This document shows, piece after piece, positions 8,078 through 16,804 of a stretch of 64,000 bases of DNA. The notes under the pieces were generated by a model that worked only from the letters and a program-made list of their open reading frames with translations, did not search any database and was not told where the DNA came from. Both the position numbers and the translations under genes were made by a program. Source of the DNA: an uncultured Micrococcaceae bacterium (GTDB lineage: Bacteria > Actinomycetota > Actinomycetes > Actinomycetales > Micrococcaceae); the NCBI GenBank assembly GCA_947502645.1, contig CANNAD010000001.1, positions 124,001 to 188,000 on the forward strand, in the 5' to 3' direction. Each line of letters begins with the position of its first letter. The stretch's first letter is position 1.

Positions 8078-8572
8078 ATGGCTACAGACGAGGACGTACA
8101 GGCGCGGGGACGGGCCCTGAGCTCACCCGTGAGACTCCGCATCCTTCGGCTCTGCCTCCACAAGGCACGAACGAACAAGGAAATCGCCGAAAGTCTCAAC
8201 CTGAACCCAGCAACATCACTGCACCACGTGCGCACGCTCCTGTCCACAGGGTTCCTTGCCGCAGAGGAAAGCCGGACAGGCAACCGCGGCGCCAAGGAAA
8301 TCCCCTACCGAGCCACCGGCCTTTCCTGGTCCTCCAAAATCCCGGACGCCGCCCCCATCCTGGTTGAAACGTTCCTCCAGGAAATCGACGGGCTGACGCC
8401 GTCGGACATCGACGTCTGGCGCATGGGTGTAAAACTCAATGATGAGAACCGACGCGAAATGATGGCCAAACTCCGCGAAGTCTTCGAAGAGTACGCAGCG
8501 AAGGAAGCGGACGACGACGGCACCGCCACGTCAATCCTCCTCGCCCACCACATAGACCGCACGGCCAACTAG
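8078..8572 (+). CDS. ArsR-family winged-helix transcriptional regulator
   Basis: The ORF track begins at 8033, but the ATG at 8078 directly after a leaderless-type promoter is the better start, giving 164 aa. Residues about 8-75 form the DNA-binding domain: ALSSPVRLRILRLCLHKART, then NKEIAESLNLNPATSLHHVR as the helix-turn-helix, then a wing. No CxC or CxCxxC metal motif of the ArsR sensors is present, so metal sensing is unlikely. The C-terminal 80 residues are helical and acidic and may serve dimerisation. Its target is unknown; the palindrome over its own promoter suggests self-control. Its stop overlaps that of the membrane protein on the other strand. Confidence 0.8.
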   Translation: MATDEDVQARGRALSSPVRLRILRLCLHKARTNKEIAESLNLNPATSLHHVRTLLSTGFLAAEESRTGNRGAKEIPYRATGLSWSSKIPDAAPILVETFLQEIDGLTPSDIDVWRMGVKLNDENRREMMAKLREVFEEYAAKEADDDGTATSILLAHHIDRTAN

Positions 8573-9081
8573 CCGGCCGAGCCCGGAACAGCTTTCCGGT
8601 CACCGGTTTTCCGATACGTCCGCAGCACCAGGGTCACGACCACCACGGCCAGAATCCCGACGACGGCCTGCCCGAAGATCCACAGGTTTCCTGCTACCGC
8701 GACAGGCAAGGTCTGCAGGCCAGTGGAACCAGTAACAATCAACGTTGACGGGCCGCCGGACGTAGCGAGAAGCCCCGTCATCGAATAGGTGAGCACTGCC
8801 ACCGCAGCCGTTGGCCACACGCTCCTGGACCAGGCCCCCACAAAGACCGCCACGGAACCGCTCAAGACCAGCGCAGCTAGGGCGCCCAACGGGAACCCGT
8901 CCAGAGTCTGCGCGTGGAGCCCAGCCCCCAGAGCTGTGGCAGCAACCGCTCCCGCGATTACCACCAGCAACGTTCCCAGTAATGACCGGGCAGAGCGCTG
9001 CTTACGGGCCAAGGCGTCGTCGGGTTTGGGCTTAACGGCCAACGGCAGCCCACTGTTGGTGGGCTGCCGTTGGATCGTCAT
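8569..9081 (-). CDS. membrane protein with four predicted helices
   Basis: The 170-aa protein has a polar, lysine-rich N-terminus (about 1-30) and four hydrophobic segments at about 33-55, 63-82, 88-107 and 128-152, ending in a basic tail. No family motif is recognised. It lies 9 bases downstream of the typA stop on the same strand. Its first 14 codons contain a perfect 15-bp hairpin that looks like the typA terminator, so transcription may be attenuated, or translation may begin elsewhere. No better start codon was found, so the ATG at 9081 is kept. Confidence 0.6.
   Translation of the reverse strand: MTIQRQPTNSGLPLAVKPKPDDALARKQRSARSLLGTLLVVIAGAVAATALGAGLHAQTLDGFPLGALAALVLSGSVAVFVGAWSRSVWPTAAVAVLTYSMTGLLATSGGPSTLIVTGSTGLQTLPVAVAGNLWIFGQAVVGILAVVVVTLVLRTYRKTGDRKAVPGSAG
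9039..9073 (-). terminator. hairpin behind typA, inside the start of the next ORF
   Basis: Perfect 15-base arms (9039-9053 and 9059-9073) with the loop TGTTG begin 17 bases after the typA stop codon. No T run follows on the minus strand, so it may be a weak terminator, an attenuator or an mRNA-stabilising element. Confidence 0.5.
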
Positions 9082-9090
9082 GCGTTTACT

Positions 9091-11013
9091 CTATGCGCGA
9101 GAACGTGAACGCGCGGCCTTGGCGCGCTCGCTCGCATTGAGGATGAGCTTCCGGATACGGATGGTTTCCGGAGTCACCTCAACACACTCATCCTCGCGGG
9201 CGAACTCGAGTGACTCTTCCAGCGTGAGCTTGCGCGGCGGGGTAAGGTTCTCGAAGGAATCAGAAGAAGCAGCACGCATGTTGGTGAGCTTCTTTTCCTT
9301 GGTGATGTTGATGTCCATGTCGTCGGCGCGGGAGTTCTCCCCAACGATCTGGCCCTCGTACACCTCGGATGTGGGCTCCACGAAGAAGGATCCACGCTCC
9401 TGCAGGTTGATCATCGCGAACGGCGTGACGACGCCGGCGCGGTCAGCGATCAGCGAACCGTTGGTGCGATACTCGATGTCGCCGGCCCACGGCTCGTAAC
9501 CGTCAGAGTAGGACGCCGCGATGCCAGCACCGCGGGTGTCCGTCAGGAACCGGGTGCGGAAACCGATCAGACCACGGGCAGGAACCATGAATTCCATCCG
9601 GACCCAGCCGGTACCGTGGTTGGCCATATTGGTCATGCGTCCCTTACGGGCAGCCAGCAGCTGCGTCACGTTGCCGAGGAACTCCTCGGGGACGTCGATG
9701 GTCATGTGCTCGATCGGCTCGTGAACCTTGCCGTCCACGATGCGGGTCACAACCTGCGGCTTTCCAACCGTGAGCTCAAAACCCTCACGGCGCATCTGCT
9801 CAACGAGGATGGCCAGAGCCAACTCGCCGCGGCCTTGGACCTCCCAGGAGTCAGGACGTTCCGTGGGCAGAACACGCAGGGAAACGTTACCGATGAGTTC
9901 CTTGTCCAGACGATCCTTCACCTGGCGTGCAGTGACCTTGGAACCCTTGACACGGCCCGCGAGCGGGGACGTGTTGATACCGATGGTCATGGAGATCGCA
10001 GGATCATCCACGGTGATCAGCGGCAACGGGCGGGGGTCATCCACATCAGTCAGCGTCTCACCGATGGTGATGTCCTCGATACCGGCGACGGCGACAATTT
10101 CACCGGGGCCAGCGGAATCGGTGGGCACACGATCCAGGGCTTTGGTAGCCAGCAGCTCAGTGATCTTCACGGTCTTCAGCTGGCCGTCCTGGCGCGCCCA
10201 GGCAACCTGCTGGCCCTTGCGGAGTGTGCCGTTGAAAATACGAAGCAGTGCCAGACGTCCGAGGAACGGCGAGGCGTCAAGGTTCGTGACGTGCGCCTGA
10301 AGAACACCATTGGGGTCATAAGTGGGCGCAGGGATGTGATCAACGATGGTCTTGAACAGCGGTTCCAGATTGTCGTTGTCCGGTGCAGTGCCGTCAGCAG
10401 GCTGCTCGAGCGAAGCTGCGCCGACACGTGCTGCGGCGTAGACCACAGGAACGTTGAGAATGGAGTCGAGGTCCAGATCTGGCACCTCATCAGACAGGTC
10501 CGAGGCAAGGCCCAACAGCAGGTCCATGGACTCGCTGACGACGTCTTCGATCCGGGAGTCTGGGCGGTCCGTCTTGTTGACCAGGAGGATCACGGGCAGT
10601 TTTGCAGCCAGCGCTTTACGCAGCACGAAGCGGGTCTGCGGGAGAGGGCCCTCGGATGCGTCAACGAGGAGGACGACGCCGTCGACCATGGACAGTCCAC
10701 GCTCAACCTCGCCACCGAAGTCCGCGTGACCCGGGGTGTCAATCACGTTGATGGTGATCGTTTCGCCATTGGCTGCCGGACCGTCATAGAACACGGTTGT
10801 GTTCTTCGCGAGAATGGTGATGCCCTTTTCGCGTTCGAGGTCTCCGGAGTCCATGACTCTCTCTGCGACTTCGCCGTGGGCGGCGAAAGAGTTCGTCTGG
10901 CGAAGCATTGCATCGACCAGGGTGGTCTTTCCATGGTCAACGTGGGCTACGATTGCCACATTGCGGAGGTCGCTCCGCGTAGCGGTTTCGACGGCCGAGT
11001 TGGTTTCAGACAT
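9091..11013 (-). CDS. typA: translational GTPase TypA/BipA
   Basis: TypA is a ribosome-associated GTPase of the EF-G family with roles in stress and ribosome assembly. The GTP-binding motifs are present: [12 protein letters not shown] (G1), [18 protein letters not shown] (G3) and [10 protein letters not shown] (G4). EF-G-like domains and the TypA-specific C-terminal region follow ([34 protein letters not shown]). The ORF track start at 11079 adds 22 residues without family character; the ATG at 11013 giving MSETNSAVE and 640 aa fits better. The ribosome site before it is weak. Confidence 0.95.
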   Translation of the reverse strand: MSETNSAVETATRSDLRNVAIVAHVDHGKTTLVDAMLRQTNSFAAHGEVAERVMDSGDLEREKGITILAKNTTVFYDGPAANGETITINVIDTPGHADFGGEVERGLSMVDGVVLLVDASEGPLPQTRFVLRKALAAKLPVILLVNKTDRPDSRIEDVVSESMDLLLGLASDLSDEVPDLDLDSILNVPVVYAAARVGAASLEQPADGTAPDNDNLEPLFKTIVDHIPAPTYDPNGVLQAHVTNLDASPFLGRLALLRIFNGTLRKGQQVAWARQDGQLKTVKITELLATKALDRVPTDSAGPGEIVAVAGIEDITIGETLTDVDDPRPLPLITVDDPAISMTIGINTSPLAGRVKGSKVTARQVKDRLDKELIGNVSLRVLPTERPDSWEVQGRGELALAILVEQMRREGFELTVGKPQVVTRIVDGKVHEPIEHMTIDVPEEFLGNVTQLLAARKGRMTNMANHGTGWVRMEFMVPARGLIGFRTRFLTDTRGAGIAASYSDGYEPWAGDIEYRTNGSLIADRAGVVTPFAMINLQERGSFFVEPTSEVYEGQIVGENSRADDMDINITKEKKLTNMRAASSDSFENLTPPRKLTLEESLEFAREDECVEVTPETIRIRKLILNASERAKAARSRSRA

Positions 11014-11185
11014 GCGTGAAGACTCAATTCCGGTTGTTAAGAACAGAATGCGCCCGGTTGGGGCAGTTATGGCCGCCAAGCCCTGGGGCCTACTAATTCC
11101 GGCAAAGACTTCCGGTCCGACAAGGCAGCAGCCCTATTCTACGTTATAAGGCAATTGATGGCCTAACGGGCATTGGCTTTAAGCA

Positions 11186-11217
11186 CCGATGGCGCACTGC
11201 GGGCAGTGCGCCATCGG
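11186..11217 (-). terminator. terminator of the first peptide ABC operon
   Basis: CCGATGGCGCACTGC and its exact complement form a 15-bp stem with a minimal loop, 13 bases after the stop of the ATPase gene that ends the minus-strand operon. Confidence 0.7.
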
Positions 11218-11230
11218 GTTGAGCGAACGG

Positions 11231-12940
11231 TCAGGCCACCTCAGGGGGCAGCATCAGACCAGCGCCGGGAATAGCATCCAGCAACGCCTGGGTGTAGGCA
11301 GTCTGCGGCTTCTCGAACACATCATCCGTAGTGCCCTTCTCCACCAGCTTCCCCTTCTCCATCACACAAACGTGATCCGCGATCTGCCGGACTACGGCGA
11401 GATCGTGGGTGATGAACAGGTAGCTCAGGCCCAACTCCGACTGCAGATCAGCCAGGAGCTTCAGGATCTGAGCCTGTACCAGAACGTCCAATGCCGAGAC
11501 AGCTTCGTCGCAGATCACCACTTCAGGATCCAGCGCCAGAGCCCGTGCGATGGCCACCCGCTGCCGCTGCCCACCCGAGAGCTCGTTCGGGAAGCGCTGC
11601 ATCATGGAGGCAGGCAATGCCACCTGATCCAACAGGTTGCGAACCTTCGCCTCACGGCTTTTGGCATTACCTACGCCGTGAACGCGCAGAGGCTCCTCGA
11701 TGGTCCGGAAGATGTTGTACATCGGATCCAGTGAACCGTACGGGTCCTGGAAAATCGGCTGCACACGGCGACGGAAATTGAACATCTCCTTCCGACCGAG
11801 CGACGTGATGTCGACACCGTCGAAAGTGATGCTGCCATCCGTGGCATCCTCCAGGCCAAGCACCATCTTTGCCACCGTGGACTTGCCGGAACCCGACTCC
11901 CCCACGACCGCCGTCGTCGTACCCCGCTTGATAGCGAACGAGACATCATCCACGGCCTTGAAATCGGAGGACTTCCCCCAACCGCCGCGGATCTTGTACA
12001 CCTTGACCAGGTTTTTGACCTCAATGACGTTATCCGTCTGGAGGTCCTCAGCGTGAGGTGCGAGCACCTCATCCGATTCCCGCCCGGTCCCCTTGGAGGA
12101 CTCGATCCGGCGTGAAGCCAACGACGGCGCGGACGCCACGAGCTTCTGCGTGTACGGGTGCTGTGGGTTCGTCAGCAGTTCAAGTGCCGGCCCTGATTCC
12201 ACAACCTGCCCCTTGTACATGACCACAACCTTGTGAGCGCGTTCCGCCGCAAGGCCCAGGTCATGGGTAATCAGCAGAACGGCGGTGCCCAACTCATCGG
12301 TCATCGTCTCCAGATGGTCCAGAATTTGCCGCTGCACCGTCACGTCCAGGGCCGACGTCGGCTCATCAGCGATAAGCAGACGTGGACGGCACGCAAGACC
12401 AATGGCGATCAACGCACGCTGGCGCATACCACCGGAGAACTCATGCGGATACTGGTTTGCACGCGCCGCAGCATCCGGAAGCCCTGCCTCGGTCAGCACC
12501 TTGGCAACATCCTTCGGGCCGCTCGGCAGCCCGTTGGCCTTCAACGTCTCCTTCACCTGGAAACCGATCTTCCACACCGGGTTGAGGTTGGACATCGGAT
12601 CCTGCGGAACCATCCCGATCGATGAACCACGAAGCTGGATCATCCGTTTCTCGCTGACGTTCGTCAGATCCTCACCATCGAAAACGATGCTGCCGCCCGA
12701 GACACGCCCGTTCGAGGGAAGCAGACCAATAGCGGCCAGCGCCGTCGTCGACTTCCCCGAACCGGACTCCCCCACAATGGCAACCGTCTCGCCCGGCATG
12801 ATCGTCAGATCCGCCCGCTTCACAGCCGGCACTTCACCGTTGTTGGTTTTGAACGTGATCGCAAGATCCTTCAGCTCCAACAACGGAGCCACAGGATTCT
12901 GTGCTGATGGGTTCTCAGTATTCATCTCCGCCCCGTTCAT
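11231..12940 (-). CDS. peptide-type ABC importer, fused double ATPase (DppD-DppF type), copy 1
   Basis: The 569-aa protein holds two complete ATP-binding domains that are separate subunits in Opp/Dpp systems of enteric bacteria. Domain 1 has GESGSGKSTT near residue 57 and FSGGMRQRALIAIGL with LLIADEPTSALD. Domain 2 has GESGSGKSTVAKM and LSGGQRQRVAIARAL with VICDEAVSALD; in that Walker B the usual DEP is DEA. The typical C-terminal HPYTQKL and TAYTQALL elements of the oligopeptide family follow each domain. It overlaps the upstream permease gene by 4 bases (ATGA), so translation is coupled. It powers the importer at 12937-16613. Confidence 0.92.
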   Translation of the reverse strand: MNGAEMNTENPSAQNPVAPLLELKDLAITFKTNNGEVPAVKRADLTIMPGETVAIVGESGSGKSTTALAAIGLLPSNGRVSGGSIVFDGEDLTNVSEKRMIQLRGSSIGMVPQDPMSNLNPVWKIGFQVKETLKANGLPSGPKDVAKVLTEAGLPDAAARANQYPHEFSGGMRQRALIAIGLACRPRLLIADEPTSALDVTVQRQILDHLETMTDELGTAVLLITHDLGLAAERAHKVVVMYKGQVVESGPALELLTNPQHPYTQKLVASAPSLASRRIESSKGTGRESDEVLAPHAEDLQTDNVIEVKNLVKVYKIRGGWGKSSDFKAVDDVSFAIKRGTTTAVVGESGSGKSTVAKMVLGLEDATDGSITFDGVDITSLGRKEMFNFRRRVQPIFQDPYGSLDPMYNIFRTIEEPLRVHGVGNAKSREAKVRNLLDQVALPASMMQRFPNELSGGQRQRVAIARALALDPEVVICDEAVSALDVLVQAQILKLLADLQSELGLSYLFITHDLAVVRQIADHVCVMEKGKLVEKGTTDDVFEKPQTAYTQALLDAIPGAGLMLPPEVA

Positions 12941-13929
12941 CGTTTACGCGCCTTCGGGTCAAGAGCATCCTGCAGGGCATCGCCCAACATGATGAAGCTC
13001 AAAACCGTCAGGGAAAGTGCCAGACCCGGCCAGAACAGCGCCATCGGGTTGGTCCGCAGCGAACTCTTCGCAGCGAAGATGTCATTCCCCCAGGACATGA
13101 CGTCCGGCGGAAGTCCGATACCCAGATAGGACAGTGTGGACTCCGCAACAATGAAGATACCCAGCGAGATGGTCGCGATCACGATCACCGGAGCCAGCGC
13201 ATTCGGAATAACGTGACGCACCAGAGCACCGAACGGGCTCACACCGAGAGACCTCGCCGCCGTCACAAAATCAGCATTCCGAACTTCGATCACAGCAGCA
13301 CGCGTGATACGCGCAATCTGCGGCCAGCCGAACGTCATGAGGATCAGCACAAGGGTCCACACATTCCGGTTTTCCCGGAAGAAGGGAACCTGCACAATAA
13401 CAATGGCGCCAAGAATCAGCGGCAGCGCGAAGAAGATATCTCCCAGACGGGCAAGAATGGCGTCAACCCAGCCACCGAAGTAGCCGGACACTGCACCGAT
13501 CAGGCCACCGACAATGACAACGCCGATCGTGGCAAACAGCCCCACCGTCAGCGAGGACTGCGTGCCGTATACAACGCGCGCCAGAATGTCGCAGCCCTGC
13601 TGGGTAAAGCCCAACAGGTGACCCGGCGCAGGACCGCCGTCTGAATTACTGAGCATGCAGTTGTCATTCGGGGCCTCATTGGTGAACAGGCCCGGAAACA
13701 ACGCCACAAAAATGACAGCAATGATCAGAATCGCGCTGATGATGAACAGCGGCTGCTTTCGCAGATTGCGCCAGGCCTCGCGCCACAGGCTCGTCGGCGC
13801 ATCGTCAGAAATTTTGCTGTCGGTAGCGGCCACCGGGGTCTCCGAGACGTCCGCAACAAAATGCTCAACCGGGTAGGCCGAGGTTTTCGCCCTTCTCGGC
13901 GAAGGTGTGGGGTTTTCTATTTCAGGCAT
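12937..13929 (-). CDS. peptide-type ABC importer permease, DppC type, copy 1
   Basis: The 330-aa inner-membrane subunit has a cytosolic N-terminus of about 55 residues with WREAWRNLRKQPLF, then a first helix. The family's EAA-like loop reads DFVTAARSLGVSPFGALVRHVIPN, which contacts the ATPase. The sequence ends with LGDALQDALDPKARKR, the usual DppC tail. The periplasmic loop contains a cysteine pair (CMLSN and GCDIL), common in actinobacterial versions. The start overlaps the stop of the DppB-type gene by 8 bases. Confidence 0.92.
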   Translation of the reverse strand: MPEIENPTPSPRRAKTSAYPVEHFVADVSETPVAATDSKISDDAPTSLWREAWRNLRKQPLFIISAILIIAVIFVALFPGLFTNEAPNDNCMLSNSDGGPAPGHLLGFTQQGCDILARVVYGTQSSLTVGLFATIGVVIVGGLIGAVSGYFGGWVDAILARLGDIFFALPLILGAIVIVQVPFFRENRNVWTLVLILMTFGWPQIARITRAAVIEVRNADFVTAARSLGVSPFGALVRHVIPNALAPVIVIATISLGIFIVAESTLSYLGIGLPPDVMSWGNDIFAAKSSLRTNPMALFWPGLALSLTVLSFIMLGDALQDALDPKARKR

Positions 13930-14848
13930 ATCGAATCCTCGGGTCCAGCCACGCGTACAGAAGATCCACCAGCAGATTAGCCAGGCAGAAAATCAGAATG
14001 AGTACTGTGACAATGGAGACGACCACGGGGGCCTCACCATTGAGCACTGCGCGGTACAGGGTGTTGCCAACTCCGTTGACGTTGAAAATACCTTCGGTGA
14101 CAATCGCGCCGCCCATGAGGGCACCAAGATCCGCACCAAGGAATGTAGCCACAGGAATCATGGAATTTCGCATGACATGAACGCCGATGACACGGCGGCG
14201 GCTCAAGCCCTTCGCTGTCGCCGTGCGCACGTAATCGGCGCTCGCGTTTTCGATCACGGCCGTGCGGGTAAGCCTCAGTACATACGCGAAGGAAACCAGA
14301 CCCAGCACGAGCGCGGGAAGGATGAGTTCCGTGAAAGTGGCGTCGCCGCTGACCGTGGGATTGGTCCACTCAAGCTTCACACCAATCAGGAACTGCATGA
14401 GGAAGCCCAACACGAAAATCGGGACAGCGATGACAACCAGTGACACCACCAGCACGGTCGAGTCGAAGAGTTTCCCCTTCTTGAGACCGGCAAAAAGACC
14501 AACGACGACGCCGGCAACAGCTTCGAAGACCAGAGCCATGACAGCAAGTTTGGCCGTCGTCGGGAAGACATTCGCGATGATTTCGGCGATCGGGCGACCA
14601 GCAAAATTGGTTCCCAGATCAAACGTCAGCAGCCCCTTCAGATACAGGAAGTACTGCACCCAGAAAGGCTCGTCGAGGTTATATTGCGCACGAATGGAAG
14701 CCTCAACCGCAGGTGTACAACCCTTTTCGCCACAAATTGCGGCAGTCGCATCGCCGGGAAGGCTGAAAACCAGAAAGTAGATGAGCAGCGTCGCGCCAAG
14801 GAATACGGGGATCAGCTGCAGGAATCGGCGGACCAGGTACCAGGCCAT
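13922..14848 (-). CDS. peptide-type ABC importer permease, DppB type, copy 1
   Basis: The protein opens with MAWYLVRRFLQLIPVFLGATLLIYFLV, the standard first helix of DppB/OppB. The ATPase contact loop ASADYVRTATAKGLSRRRVIGVHVMRN lies near residue 220, and the tail LVDLLYAWLDPRIRYA closes it. At 308 aa it has the usual family length, in contrast to the oversized copy at 20501. A cysteine pair (ICGEKGC) lies in the first outside loop. It pairs with the DppC-type subunit to form the channel. Confidence 0.92.
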   Translation of the reverse strand: MAWYLVRRFLQLIPVFLGATLLIYFLVFSLPGDATAAICGEKGCTPAVEASIRAQYNLDEPFWVQYFLYLKGLLTFDLGTNFAGRPIAEIIANVFPTTAKLAVMALVFEAVAGVVVGLFAGLKKGKLFDSTVLVVSLVVIAVPIFVLGFLMQFLIGVKLEWTNPTVSGDATFTELILPALVLGLVSFAYVLRLTRTAVIENASADYVRTATAKGLSRRRVIGVHVMRNSMIPVATFLGADLGALMGGAIVTEGIFNVNGVGNTLYRAVLNGEAPVVVSIVTVLILIFCLANLLVDLLYAWLDPRIRYA

Positions 14849-14932
14849 CAGGCCTCACCCGCCGCGGCGTGCGTCCGGACGGAACGCTCGGTAAATATCA
14901 TCAGAGTTTAACCTCTTTGTAGTGGGCACGCG

Positions 14933-14967
14933 TGCGGGGGCCGTCCCTGTAGGGACCGGCCCCCGCA
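14933..14967 (-). terminator. hairpin behind the substrate-binding protein gene
   Basis: TGCGGGGGCC and GGCCCCCGCA arms, extended by TCCC/GGGA with one bulged base and a TGTA loop, lie 11 bases after the lipoprotein stop. In such operons a hairpin here usually lowers, but does not abolish, read-through into the permeases, keeping the binding protein in excess. Confidence 0.65.
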
Positions 14968-14978
14968 AACGAATGGGA

Positions 14979-16613
14979 TTACTTGCCGGTGATGGCGTAA
15001 TAGAGTGGTACGCCGTTCCAGCCGAACTCAACGTTTTCTACGTTGTTGCTCCAGCCGCCCTGAGCAACCTGGTACCAGAGCGGAATCGCCGGCAGGTCCT
15101 CGAGGAGCATTTCCTGGGCGTCGTTCATAGCCTGGTTGCCCTCTTCAACGGAACCAGCCGACAGACCTTCCGAAACCGCCTTGTCGAACTTCTCGTTCGA
15201 GTAACGCGCATCGTTCGAGCCCGCACCCGTGGTGTAGATCGGGCCGAGGAAGTTGGCCAGCGACGGATAGTCTGCCTGCCACCCGGCGCGAATCGCACCG
15301 GTCAGCTTGCCCTCGGTCGCTACCGTCCGGACCTCCTTGAAGGAAGCGAACGGCTTACCCGTTACCTCGATGCCGAGTTCGTTCTTGATGCTGTTGACCA
15401 CAGCCTGAACCCAGGTCTTGTGATCGCCCTTGTCGGCGTTGTACGCGATGGTCAGCGGCTTGCTCTTGTCGAATGGCTCGAGCTCTTCGGCCTGCTTCCA
15501 GAGTTCCTTGGCCTTCTCCGGGTTGAACTCAAGGTTCTCGCTGCCTTCCAGGCTGTCCGAGTAACCGTCCAGAACAGGTGCGGTGAATTCCTTGGCCGGA
15601 GTGCGACCGTTGTTGAAGATCACCTTGGTGATCTCGTCGCGGTTGATCGCCATGGAGATGGCCTGACGGCGCAGCTTGCCCGCTTCTCCATCCCAGTTAT
15701 CCAGGTAGTACGGGATAGCGATGGTCTGGTTGCCAGCGTACGGCGCCTCAATCCAGCGGTCGCCGAGGTCGTTCTTGAAGTTCTGGATGTCCGAGGTCGG
15801 GATGGTCTTCAGAACATCCAGGTTGTCGGAGATCAGATCCTGGTACGCCGTGGTGTCGTTCTGGTACATCTTGAACGTCACGCCGCCGTTCTGGGCCTCG
15901 CGGGGACCTTCGTAGTCCTCGTTCGGAACCAGATCGATCTGCTGGTTGTGCTGCCAGGCGCCCTCGCCGTCGAACTTGTAGGGGCCGTTGCCCACAGGGT
16001 TCTCGCCGAACTTCTCAGGGTTCTCCAGTGCCTCTGCGGGCATCGGGTAGAACGCGCTGTAACCAAGACGCAAGGGGAAGTCGGATTCCGGCTGGCTCAG
16101 CTTGACCGTGAACGTCAGGTCATCGACGACCTTCAGCCCGGACATCTCCTCCACCGTGGAGCCCTCGGCGGCAGCCTCGTCATAGCCTTCGATGCTCTCG
16201 AAGAAGTAGCTGCTCAACTGTGCATTCTTCGCTGCGGCGCCATAGTTCCAGGCGTCAACGAATGAGCTGGCTGTCACAGGATCACCGTTGGTGAAGGTCT
16301 TGCCTTCCTTCAGCGTGATCGTGTAGTTCTGCGAATCCTCAGTCTCGATGGACTCGGCCATCTCGTTCTGGGACTTGCCTTCGGCGTCGTAACTGATCAG
16401 TCCGGCAAAGAGAAGGTCAAGGACCTGTCCGCCGCCAACTTCGTTGGTGTTGGTGGGGATCAGTGGGTGCTGGGGCTCTGAACCATCCACAACGATGACA
16501 CGGCTGGCGTCGCCCTCTGATTCGGTGGAACTGTCTCCCCCGCCGCATGCGCTCAGTGCCAGAGCAGCGATAGCTGCTACGCCGAGCATTTTGGAAGTGC
16601 GCGAATAACGCAT
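14979..16613 (-). CDS. peptide-type ABC importer, substrate-binding lipoprotein, copy 1
   Basis: The start at 16613 (MRYSRTSKMLGV) is chosen over the track's 16643 because AGGAGGCGG sits just before it. A basic n-region, a hydrophobic stretch and the lipobox LSAC follow, so the mature protein is tethered to the outside of the membrane by its cysteine near residue 23. The remaining 520 residues have SBP family 5 character (GKTFTNGDPVTASSFVDAWN and the long two-lobed layout). It should bind a peptide or similar ligand and deliver it to the permeases encoded downstream. Its 5' end is nearly identical to that of the copy at 22232. Confidence 0.92.
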   Translation of the reverse strand: MRYSRTSKMLGVAAIAALALSACGGGDSSTESEGDASRVIVVDGSEPQHPLIPTNTNEVGGGQVLDLLFAGLISYDAEGKSQNEMAESIETEDSQNYTITLKEGKTFTNGDPVTASSFVDAWNYGAAAKNAQLSSYFFESIEGYDEAAAEGSTVEEMSGLKVVDDLTFTVKLSQPESDFPLRLGYSAFYPMPAEALENPEKFGENPVGNGPYKFDGEGAWQHNQQIDLVPNEDYEGPREAQNGGVTFKMYQNDTTAYQDLISDNLDVLKTIPTSDIQNFKNDLGDRWIEAPYAGNQTIAIPYYLDNWDGEAGKLRRQAISMAINRDEITKVIFNNGRTPAKEFTAPVLDGYSDSLEGSENLEFNPEKAKELWKQAEELEPFDKSKPLTIAYNADKGDHKTWVQAVVNSIKNELGIEVTGKPFASFKEVRTVATEGKLTGAIRAGWQADYPSLANFLGPIYTTGAGSNDARYSNEKFDKAVSEGLSAGSVEEGNQAMNDAQEMLLEDLPAIPLWYQVAQGGWSNNVENVEFGWNGVPLYYAITGK

Positions 16614-16764
16614 TCCGCCTCCTTGGTTAACGTATGGCGCCAAGGAAATGTCCGAGGCGGACCAATCGACTTTGATGATGTATGAGTTGATTCACACGTC
16701 GTACAGCCTAGAACAAAAATGCTCATGTTGCTGACATCACGTTGTTCGATCGGTCACGCCGCGA

Positions 16765-16793
16765 CCGACGCCGGAAGATTCCTCCGGCGTCGG
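16765..16793 (-). terminator. terminator behind the copy-2 ATPase gene
   Basis: CCGACGCCGGA and TCCGGCGTCGG form an 11-bp stem with a 7-base loop, 11 bases after the stop of the ATPase gene. Confidence 0.65.
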
Positions 16794-16804
16794 GCGAAGT
16801 GTAC

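Noticed and set aside
9616-11019. 467-aa plus-strand frame opposite typA
   Set aside because: Antisense shadow, His/Gln-rich composition, no family features; typA is certain.
14922-16265. 447-aa plus-strand frame opposite the binding-protein gene
   Set aside because: Antisense shadow with no motif; the lipoprotein gene explains the region.
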